Origin: Leuconostoc palmae
GTDB lineage: Bacteria; Bacillota; Bacilli; Lactobacillales; Lactobacillaceae
Assembly: GCF_019656075.1 (NCBI RefSeq)
Contig: NZ_BPKZ01000001.1
Coordinates: 62,001 to 126,000, forward strand
DNA: 64,000 nucleotides
Reading direction: 5' to 3'
This document shows positions 56,157 to 64,000 of the stretch, piece after piece. The notes under the pieces are model-generated. The model ran no database searches, was not told the origin of the DNA, and saw only the letters and a list, made by a program, of their open reading frames with translations. The first letter of the stretch is position 1; every line of letters starts with the position of its first letter. A program made the position numbers and the translations under genes.

Positions 56157-56801
56157 CTAACTTTGAGTTTTATGATAAGCAACTAACCGCACCTCACCAT
56201 CAATAAATTCACCAATAAAAATATCGCCAATGTGCTGATAACCTTGTGCCTTAACCTGATCATTGAGCCAGTCTTCCGTTTTATCAATCATCTCTAATAC
56301 ATCCACATTAATTTGGCCATCGTAAATAATGGGATACTTAATGCTATCATCACCAAATTCTATCACAGTTAATTGCCCATTCTGCTCCAAAATAGCCCGC
56401 TTGACGTCTGCAATTTTATAAATCCCTTGTGTCCGTAGCTTAAACATTAATTCATCAGCCGTCATACCGGCACGTAACACATTATCGACATGAACTTGAC
56501 CACGTTCAATCACGACGCGTGGTTGCCCATCAATTAGCTTTTTAACAAGGTTGTTATGTTGCTTAGCAAATTTCAACGACATCACGAGCATCGTCCAAAT
56601 AATAAGCACAATCGTAAATTGGAAAATAGTAATGGTATCGGAATAAATCACTGCCCCAATAATGCCACCTAATACATAATTTTGAACCTGATCTAGTGCT
56701 GATGTAGGCGCTAAATTACCTTTACCCATAATATTAATTTGGATAATTAACGCTAACAAACCAATCGCTAATTTAATTAAAATCGGAAAATAGGTTGTCA
56801 T
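56157..56801 (-). CDS. DUF421/YetF family membrane protein
   Basis: 214 aa: three N-terminal helices (about 5-25, 40-55, 58-78), then a cytoplasmic domain with NLVKKLIDGQPRVVIERGQV and MTADELMFKLRTQGIYKIADVKRAILEQNGQLTV, typical of the DUF421/YetF family. The function is unknown. It overlaps the DUF3290 gene by 4 bp, a recurrent pairing in lactobacilli and leuconostocs, so the two products probably act together. Confidence 0.88.
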   Translation of the reverse strand: MTTYFPILIKLAIGLLALIIQINIMGKGNLAPTSALDQVQNYVLGGIIGAVIYSDTITIFQFTIVLIIWTMLVMSLKFAKQHNNLVKKLIDGQPRVVIERGQVHVDNVLRAGMTADELMFKLRTQGIYKIADVKRAILEQNGQLTVIEFGDDSIKYPIIYDGQINVDVLEMIDKTEDWLNDQVKAQGYQHIGDIFIGEFIDGEVRLVAYHKTQS

Positions 56802-57241
56802 TTGATATAGTTAATCTCCTTTACTGTAATATAAGTTCGCGTTAATGTATAAGACTGTTGGTCAGGACTAATTGTCATCCGAAAAAACTTGTCCTTTATT
56901 TTAACAATCATGCCATCATTGATTGTTTTTTGATTAAAATAGAGGTCATTTTTACTTACATGTTGTGTCTCAGCAACTTTTTGTGCAAAAGAAGGCATCT
57001 GCGTTACTTGTGTATCATTTGACTTTGCTTGTTCATAGTCTGTATATCTAGCACCTGCTAAAAATAAAAACAACAATAATGCAATAATACTTAAGTCTCG
57101 ATATTTAGTATTATACCGATTTCGTAATGAGGCAACTGCACCAACCGCCATTAATCCAAAAACAACTACCATAGTATAAATGACAATAGTATCGTTCAAG
57201 TTAGCATTCTGACTTAAAAAATTAACACTATAAAAATTCAC
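56798..57241 (-). CDS. DUF3290 family membrane protein
   Basis: 147 aa with two N-terminal helices (about 18-37 and 50-65) and an extracytoplasmic beta-rich tail. Size, topology and the coupling to a DUF421 gene support the DUF3290 family. Its role is unknown. The ATGA overlap gives translational coupling. Confidence 0.82.
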   Translation of the reverse strand: MNFYSVNFLSQNANLNDTIVIYTMVVVFGLMAVGAVASLRNRYNTKYRDLSIIALLLFLFLAGARYTDYEQAKSNDTQVTQMPSFAQKVAETQHVSKNDLYFNQKTINDGMIVKIKDKFFRMTISPDQQSYTLTRTYITVKEINYIK

Positions 57242-57284
57242 AATCTATCTCTCCCACGACCGCTTTTTAAAACAATTCAAACAA

Positions 57285-57328
57285 CAATAAAAAGCGCAGT
57301 TTATGTTTATTACAAACAGCTGCGCTTT
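57285..57328 (-). terminator. Terminator after the flavodoxin gene
   Basis: AAAAGCGCAG/CTGCGCTTT arms with a loop of about 20 nt and a T-run on the minus strand. Confidence 0.8.
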
Positions 57329-57352
57329 ACTCATCTTAATTAAAAAACACTT

Positions 57353-57763
57353 CTATAACTGTTTAGTATCAAAACTGTTATCGATAACACTATTTGGGGC
57401 TAATTGTTGGAGCGTTTTGAGACTCATACTAACGGTGCTTGTTCCGCTCGTTATGAAAGGCTTAATCGTCTTTCCGGATAAATCATTTACTGCCAAAAAT
57501 CCGCGCATAGCGTGTGCCATGTCCATGCCATACATTGGATAACCGAGATATATCGTATCATCTGATAACACATCTGTCGGCGCTTTTTTGACTTCTGGTA
57601 TGCTCTGTGTGGCAATTTCCTTAGTAATACGTGGCGTTGCTAATATTGTACTACTTGGATAGGGTACAACTGGTTCGATAGCATATAAGCGATCGCCTGT
57701 TTTGTTGGCTATCTCCTCTGCAACCTTTTTCGTATGCCCACCCTGTGAAAAGTAAATGATCAT
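57353..57763 (-). CDS. Flavodoxin-like protein
   Basis: 136 aa. The N-terminal MIIYFSQGGHTKKVAEEIA is an FMN phosphate-binding loop, with YLGYPMYGMDMAHAMRGFL near 75 and FITSGTSTVSMSLKTLQ near 105 forming the rest of the flavodoxin fold (flavodoxin_4 type). The start was set at ATG 57763 because GGAGG lies 6 nt upstream and an earlier in-frame ATG overlaps that site. Redox partner unknown; single gene. Confidence 0.85.
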   Translation of the reverse strand: MIIYFSQGGHTKKVAEEIANKTGDRLYAIEPVVPYPSSTILATPRITKEIATQSIPEVKKAPTDVLSDDTIYLGYPMYGMDMAHAMRGFLAVNDLSGKTIKPFITSGTSTVSMSLKTLQQLAPNSVIDNSFDTKQL

Positions 57764-57846
57764 ATACGCCTCCAATGATTGCTCGCTGGCAACTCTTAAT
57801 TAGTTTCTATGATAGTATACCGCAACCCTGAAGCTTTATCAATTCA

Positions 57847-57884
57847 CAAAAAAACGATAAACCCTATCAAAAAGGTTATCGTTT
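57847..57884 (-). terminator. Terminator after groL
   Basis: On the minus strand AAACGATAA and TTATCGTTT arms, then a run of T. Confidence 0.85.
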
Positions 57885-57899
57885 GACTGTATCACTTCA

Positions 57900-59552
<1,653 letters not shown>

Positions 59553-59595
59553 TTAATATTTGGATTAAGCACTTGTTTTTATTAACTTTAAATTG

Positions 59596-59880
59596 TTACT
59601 CAACAATTGCAACAATGTCTTTTTCATGTAGTGCAAGATAATCTGTTCCTTCAAAAGTAACTTCTTGACCAGCATACTTGTCAAACAAAACAGTGTCGCC
59701 TTCCTTGACTGTCAAACTTTGCTTTGACCCATCGTTTAAGACATACCCAGAACCGGCAGCGATAACTTTACCGGTTACTGGCTTATCCTTGGCATTATTT
59801 GCTAAAACAATGCCACCAACTGTTTGTTCTGCAGCTTCTGTTACTTCAATAATCACGCGATCACCTAATGGCTTCAACAT
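59596..59880 (-). CDS. groS: 10 kDa co-chaperonin GroES
   Basis: 94 aa. [25 protein letters not shown] at the N-terminus, with the mobile loop, and the [23 protein letters not shown]-terminal strand. The start ATG 59880 was chosen for homology and for the GGAGGTATTG just upstream on the minus strand. Caps GroEL; first gene of groSL. Confidence 0.98.
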   Translation of the reverse strand: MLKPLGDRVIIEVTEAAEQTVGGIVLANNAKDKPVTGKVIAAGSGYVLNDGSKQSLTVKEGDTVLFDKYAGQEVTFEGTDYLALHEKDIVAIVE

Positions 59881-59906
59881 GAGACAATACCTCCGATTTT
59901 TTAGTT

Positions 59907-59933
59907 TTAGCACTCTTTTTACACGAGTGCTAA
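59907..59933. promoter_or_regulatory. CIRCE operator (HrcA)
   Basis: Perfect TTAGCACTC - 9 bp - GAGTGCTAA, the HrcA repressor site, between the groES promoter and its start codon. Confidence 0.98.
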
Positions 59934-59944
59934 TTACAGTTATA

Positions 59945-59972
59945 AGTATATCACGTTCACTAGTTTTGTCAA
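59945..59972 (-). promoter_or_regulatory. groSL promoter
   Basis: On the minus strand TTGACA (59972-59967), 16 bp, TATACT (59950-59945), followed directly by CIRCE. Fits a housekeeping sigma-A promoter repressed by HrcA. Confidence 0.88.
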
Positions 59973-59973
59973 T

Positions 59974-59998
59974 AAAAAAAACACCACTTAAGGTGTTA
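59974..59998 (-). terminator. Terminator after yitT
   Basis: On the minus strand AACACC, TTAAGT loop, GGTGTT, then T-run; it lies just upstream of the groSL promoter. Confidence 0.8.
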
Positions 59999-60016
59999 TG
60001 CAGATAGTGTTAAGTG

Positions 60017-60850
60017 TTATATAAATGTTCCACCATGTGCCTCACTAATATCATAAGCAATCATAAATACGTTTGGATCAACCGTATGAATTGCCTTAAT
60101 CAATGTATTGTAATCTTGATTTTCTATAATCACCATTAACATTTCACGATTATCACCAGTATATCCACCTCTAACATCCATTGCTGTATAACTTGTTTCA
60201 TTGTCAGATAGATATTGTTTGATGTCAGCAATACGTTCATTGCTTGTAATGTAAACCATTTTACGTCTATCAAGACCGGTTTCAATGTAGTTCATCACAA
60301 CTGCTGTGACAACTAATGAAAAGAAAGCCAATAATAATGCCTCAATACCCTCTGTAAATAAGTTTCCGAGAGACACAACCATATCAATGAGGAGTAACGA
60401 TGCGGCTGGTGCAACTCGAAAATATTTTTTTAAAATCATTGGTGGTACGGCTGTCCCACCACTCGAAGCATCAACACGATATAATATCGCCACACCCGTA
60501 GCAAAAACAAATCCGCCCACCAATACTGAGAATGTGCGATCTGTTAAAATTGTATAGCTTGGCGTAATTTTTAGAAGAACCGGTAAAATTAAGCTACCTA
60601 GTGTAATTCTAGCTGTCGTGCCACGGTCTAAAAAGAAGGCTGCGAGACATATCATAATAATATTAACAACCAACACTGTTATCGCTCGATCAACACCTAA
60701 AAGCTCATTAATTAAAATGGCAAAACCTGTTGCACCTCCGGCAGCTACTTTTGCTGGCGCATAAAAGAAATTAATACTAATCGCTACAATTTCTAATGCC
60801 AAAACAATTGTTGCATAGCGTAAGATTTGATATTTATGCAATAATTTCAT
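60017..60850 (-). CDS. YitT family membrane protein (DUF161/DUF2179)
   Basis: 277 aa: five N-terminal helices (DUF161: NFFYAPAKVAAGGATGFAILIN and DASSGGTAVPPMI), then a C-terminal cytoplasmic DUF2179 domain (YITSNERIADIKQYLSDNETSYTAMDVRGGYTGDNREMLMVII). Function unknown. It overlaps the DUF956 gene by 4 bp, so both may be read from the mannose PTS transcript. Confidence 0.9.
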   Translation of the reverse strand: MKLLHKYQILRYATIVLALEIVAISINFFYAPAKVAAGGATGFAILINELLGVDRAITVLVVNIIMICLAAFFLDRGTTARITLGSLILPVLLKITPSYTILTDRTFSVLVGGFVFATGVAILYRVDASSGGTAVPPMILKKYFRVAPAASLLLIDMVVSLGNLFTEGIEALLLAFFSLVVTAVVMNYIETGLDRRKMVYITSNERIADIKQYLSDNETSYTAMDVRGGYTGDNREMLMVIIENQDYNTLIKAIHTVDPNVFMIAYDISEAHGGTFI

Positions 60851-61227
60851 TTAGTGTCCTTCTTTATTTGTTTCTTTTTAAATAATGCTTTAATACGCGA
60901 AACCAGTGTTGGATTCTTAAGCACTTTGTCATTCCCGATATGTTCACGTATTAATTTTAATATCTTACCTGATTCAGGAGAGGAAAAATTAAAATTCGCC
61001 TTATCAGTTTCAATTCTAAAACGACGACTTATTTTATTTCTAGATACACTAGCGTAGACATAGGTCACATTTTCCCAAGGAATCTGAATATAGTCAGAAA
61101 CATTATTATCGTTAAAAAATTCAAAAGCACGATCACCTACCAAAAATTTACCGTACTGTGCACCTATCCCCAAGTAGGAAATCCCCTTAGTTGCAAGCTG
61201 TGCTTTTATATTTAATGACTGAACCAT
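60847..61227 (-). CDS. DUF956 protein of the mannose PTS operon (ManO-like)
   Basis: 126 aa from ATG 61227 (AAAGGAG 6 nt upstream). DUF956 proteins lie next to mannose-family PTS genes in Lactobacillales and include ManO. The segment GISYLGIGAQYGKFLVGDRAFEFFNDNN and a basic tail (RIKALFKKKQIKKDTK) are seen. Possible regulator of mannose PTS expression or activity. Separated from manZ by a hairpin. Confidence 0.85.
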   Translation of the reverse strand: MVQSLNIKAQLATKGISYLGIGAQYGKFLVGDRAFEFFNDNNVSDYIQIPWENVTYVYASVSRNKISRRFRIETDKANFNFSSPESGKILKLIREHIGNDKVLKNPTLVSRIKALFKKKQIKKDTK

Positions 61228-61317
61228 ATTATCTCCTTTTAAAACCTCTATCATTAACTGATAGTATTACATCCATCGTATCATTAAATTATTTAATACC
61301 ATAGTTTTTATCTTTTA

Positions 61318-61358
61318 TGTACAAAGGCGCCCGCCACAATTGACGAGCGCACTTTATT
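61318..61358 (-). terminator. Partial terminator between manZ and DUF956
   Basis: Imperfect GC-rich stem (AAAG.GCGC.CG / CG.GCGC.TTTG) with only TTTG after it, so likely leaky. Confidence 0.45.
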
Positions 61359-61371
61359 TGCTTTGTGAATT

Positions 61372-62286
61372 TTACATGATATGAAGAGCATGCATTAGAA
61401 TTCCAAAGATGAAGATACCAATGATCATAACAATAGGTGATACCTTTTTCTTAAGTAGCCACATAGCCAAGAAAGTTAATAGCAATCCCATTAATCCTGG
61501 AATCAAACTATCTAAGTTAGCCTGTAAAGTATTTGGTGCCATCTTTGTTAATGACATGCCAGATGCTTGTTGTGACAAGATTTCTTGCAACTTCCCACCA
61601 GTTACTGAACCATTTGGGAACTTAATATATGCGCCTTCAGCTAACTTTTTAGCTGGCAATTCAACAGCAAATTTAATTGATACCCAACGTTCAACTAGGA
61701 CAGCCAAGATAAACATTCCTAAAATAGAGGCGCCCTTTGTGATGTCTTTAAGCAAGCCACCTGACAAATCTTGAGTGATCGCTGATCCAGCCTTGTATCC
61801 GAATTCTTGGGTGTACCAGATAAACGACATACGGATAGCATTCCACAAAACGAAGAATAAAATAGGTCCTAAGATATTCCCTGACAGTGCTAATGATGCA
61901 CCTAAGGCACCAAGAATAGGACGAACTGTAAACCAGAACACTGGATCACCAATACCAGCCAAAGGTCCCATCATACCAATCTTCACACCTTGAATAGCCG
62001 TGTCATCAATTTTTGCACCATTAGCACGTTCTTCTTCCAAAGCTAGTGTCACACCAATAATTGGTGAAGCAACGTATGGATGTGTATTGAAGAATTCCAA
62101 ATGACGCTTCAATGCAGCTGTACGATCCTCTTTAGTTTTATATAATTTTTTAATTGCTGGGATTAATGAGTAAGCCCAACCGACGTTTTGCATACGTTCA
62201 TAGTTCCATGATCCTTGAAGGAATTGTGAACGCCATGCGACAGACATACGATTGCTACGTGTTAGTTCGATTTTTTCAGCCATCAT
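61372..62286 (-). CDS. manZ: Mannose-family PTS IID component
   Basis: 304 aa. The NMSVAWRSQFLQGSWNYERMQNVGWAY sequence, then GVKIGMMGPLAGIGDPVFW near residue 110, are IID signatures, and two C-terminal helices end the protein. Forms the membrane channel with IIC and takes mannose/glucose during phosphorylation. AAGGAGCAAC gives the ribosome binding site; ATG 62286 or 62283. It follows manY by 11 bp. Confidence 0.95.
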   Translation of the reverse strand: MMAEKIELTRSNRMSVAWRSQFLQGSWNYERMQNVGWAYSLIPAIKKLYKTKEDRTAALKRHLEFFNTHPYVASPIIGVTLALEEERANGAKIDDTAIQGVKIGMMGPLAGIGDPVFWFTVRPILGALGASLALSGNILGPILFFVLWNAIRMSFIWYTQEFGYKAGSAITQDLSGGLLKDITKGASILGMFILAVLVERWVSIKFAVELPAKKLAEGAYIKFPNGSVTGGKLQEILSQQASGMSLTKMAPNTLQANLDSLIPGLMGLLLTFLAMWLLKKKVSPIVMIIGIFIFGILMHALHIM

Positions 62287-62297
62287 GTTGCTCCTTC

Positions 62298-63107
62298 CTA
62301 GTACTGATCCAAAATATCGCCGACAGGATCATTTGATCCACCACCGTTTGAACCATTGCCACCATTACCACCCATCTTTGACAAGTTAAGGTAAATGAAA
62401 GCTAATGCAACACCGATAGCACCTAATGCGATTAATGTTAATTGGCTAATAGCAGCTAGTGCAAAGCCAATGGCGAAGAATGGCCATACTTCACGTGTTG
62501 CCATCATATTAATAACCAACGCATAACCTACAGCGACAACCATTCCACCACCAATGGCCATACCACCAGTTAACCATTCAGGCATTGATGACAATGCTGA
62601 TTGAACAGCTGAAGCAGGAATAGCAATTAATAATCCTGCTGGAATAGCTATACGCAAACCTTGAAGCATAATACCGAACAAGTGCAATCTTTCAATTGTC
62701 TTGTATTTACCTTCTTTAGCAGCAGCATCTGCACCGTGAGTCAATCCAACGGCAATTGTTCTGACAATCATCGTTAAGAACAATCCCGCAACAGCCAATG
62801 GAATGGCTGAAGCAACAGCAACAGAAATACCTGTTGCCGTGAAGTTGTCTCCCTTAACCATAATAATTGACGATGCAACTGACGCCAAAGCGATATCAGG
62901 TGCCACAGCTGCACCGATATTTGCCCAACCAAGAGCAATCATCTGTAATGAACCGCCCAGCATGATACCCGCTGTTAAATGGCCAGTAGCTAATCCGATT
63001 AATGTTGCCGAAACCAATGGTTGGTGAATTTGGAATTCATCCAATATACCTTCCATACCTGCGAAGAAGGCAATGATTACGACTAAAACCATTGAGATTA
63101 TAGACAT
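62298..63107 (-). CDS. manY: Mannose-family PTS IIC component
   Basis: 269 aa, about seven helices. FFAGMEGILDEFQIHQPLVSATLIGLATGHLTAG near residue 14 is the IIC signature. The C-terminus is a Gly/Asn-rich tail (KMGGNGGNGSNGGGSNDP). Class IIa bacteriocins use this IIC/IID complex as receptor in other lactic acid bacteria. 32 bp after manX. Confidence 0.95.
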   Translation of the reverse strand: MSIISMVLVVIIAFFAGMEGILDEFQIHQPLVSATLIGLATGHLTAGIMLGGSLQMIALGWANIGAAVAPDIALASVASSIIMVKGDNFTATGISVAVASAIPLAVAGLFLTMIVRTIAVGLTHGADAAAKEGKYKTIERLHLFGIMLQGLRIAIPAGLLIAIPASAVQSALSSMPEWLTGGMAIGGGMVVAVGYALVINMMATREVWPFFAIGFALAAISQLTLIALGAIGVALAFIYLNLSKMGGNGGNGSNGGGSNDPVGDILDQY

Positions 63108-63139
63108 AGTTTAAACACCTTTCCTAATAAACATTCAAT

Positions 63140-64000
63140 TTATTTAATGTGAGCTTTTTTGATTAATTCAAACAAATTAGCTTTGTTATCATTAGGCACT
63201 TTACGAACATCAAATTCGACACCTAATTCACGCAACTTTTCAAATGCTTCAACATCTTCTTTATTCATTGAAAGCACTTTATTGACCATTGTCTTACCTT
63301 CTGAGTGAGCCATTGATCCCACATTTAGTGTTTTAATGGGAACCCCACCCTCAACAGCTCTCAAAACATCTTGAACTGTTTCAAATAGCAAGAAGGCATC
63401 AACCCCACCAAATCGATCATCTTTGGAAACTTCTATCATTTTACTGATAGGCACAATGTTTGCCTTAACACCATTTGGCGCAGCTTGTTGAATTAAATTC
63501 TTCCGCAATTCATCACCAGCAACGGCATCCGAAACAACAATGATACGATTGGCTTTGGAATCTGGTATCCAAGCTGTTGCAACTTGACCATGCAATAGAC
63601 GCGTATCCAAACGAACAAGCTTAATATTCATATGACCCGCCTTTAGACCGCTATTAAAGGCTGTCTTTGGCTTTTCAGCTTTAACTTCTTCTGCTTCTGG
63701 AACCGACTTCACACCATCCTTAGCTACAGGAACCAAATATTTTGCTAAATCTGCTGCAGTATTCATACCTAAACGTCCACCATATGCTTCAATTAACATA
63801 GGTAAATTAAGCCCTGCAACAATTGCTGTATGCTCGGGATTCTGTTGCTGAATCAAACTTGCACGGTTGAAAGGTGAGCCTCCCCACAAGTCAACCAAGA
63901 ACAATGTATCATCATCATTATCAAATTTTGCTAGTGCTTCTTGATAATGCTTATCTAAGTCATCTGGCCCTTCAGTAGGTTTAAATGTGACAACTTCAAC
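63140..64000 (-). CDS. manX: Mannose-family PTS IIAB component, partial
   Basis: The C-terminal 286 codons; the 5' end lies to the right of the window. The IIA end (VVTFKPTEGPDDLDKH to LFLVDLWGGSPFN), a Pro/Glu/Lys linker, then IIB: IKLVRLDTRLLHGQVATAWIP, with the phospho-His in LLHGQ. It relays phosphate from HPr to the sugar. First of manX-Y-Z; any promoter lies outside. Confidence 0.95.
   Translation of the reverse strand, partial: VEVVTFKPTEGPDDLDKHYQEALAKFDNDDDTLFLVDLWGGSPFNRASLIQQQNPEHTAIVAGLNLPMLIEAYGGRLGMNTAADLAKYLVPVAKDGVKSVPEAEEVKAEKPKTAFNSGLKAGHMNIKLVRLDTRLLHGQVATAWIPDSKANRIIVVSDAVAGDELRKNLIQQAAPNGVKANIVPISKMIEVSKDDRFGGVDAFLLFETVQDVLRAVEGGVPIKTLNVGSMAHSEGKTMVNKVLSMNKEDVEAFEKLRELGVEFDVRKVPNDNKANLFELIKKAHIK

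Overview
The window looks like chromosome of a low-GC lactic acid bacterium, most likely Leuconostoc or a close relative. Pointers are a short archaeal-type PEP carboxylase, a Met T-box ABC operon, a mannose PTS with a DUF956 partner, a GroESL operon with CIRCE, and compact operons with AT-rich intergenic DNA. No prophage, insertion sequence, CRISPR array or origin was seen.

Layout. 1-9.7 kb: end of RNase J, ppcA, a lipid kinase, a degenerate ADP-ribosylglycohydrolase homologue, metK behind a SAM-I-like riboswitch, unknown membrane proteins, two VIT/CCC1 metal transporters and a PerR-like regulator with shared operators. 9.7-15.8 kb: a P-type cation ATPase behind a probable manganese (yybP-ykoY) riboswitch, a broken DUF2207 gene, a YoaK-type membrane protein. 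15.8-21.2 kb: Met T-box operon (two MetQ-like proteins, M20 peptidase, MetN, MetI). 21.2-24.5 kb: nagA and its GntR regulator, pgpA, tRNA-Gln, a GNAT gene broken by TAG. 24.5-28.1 kb: TPP riboswitch and ykoEDC-tenA. 28.1-42.4 kb: an accessory, decaying stretch with an MFS pump, topB, a LytTR/DUF3021/ABC cassette with a frameshifted ATPase, fused remains of a trehalose locus, tRNA-Glu, a possible defence pair (XRE/GIY-YIG/DUF2075 helicase plus a DUF2130 nuclease-like protein), a frameshifted permease, and an MFS pump with an attenuator-like leader. 42.4-64 kb: tRNA-Thr and two tRNA-Asn, then mostly housekeeping genes: lysS, hslO, ftsH, hpt, tilS, divIC-like, rqcP, mfd, pth, menA, groSL, yitT and the mannose PTS, which runs off the right edge.

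Two themes stand out. First, RNA control is dense: four aptamer-type leaders (SAM-I-like, Mn, Met T-box, TPP) plus a possible leader-peptide attenuator, each with a visible terminator. Second, metal and redox sites are rewired: the PerR-like regulator keeps its regulatory metal site but has no cysteine, the Hsp33 homologue has lost all redox-switch cysteines, and both MetQ proteins lack a lipobox cysteine. Gene decay is frequent between 13 and 42 kb, with stop codons, homopolymer indels, a 4-bp duplication and one large deletion fusion.

Everything here was read by eye. Family names rest on remembered motifs, and RNA structures were paired by hand.
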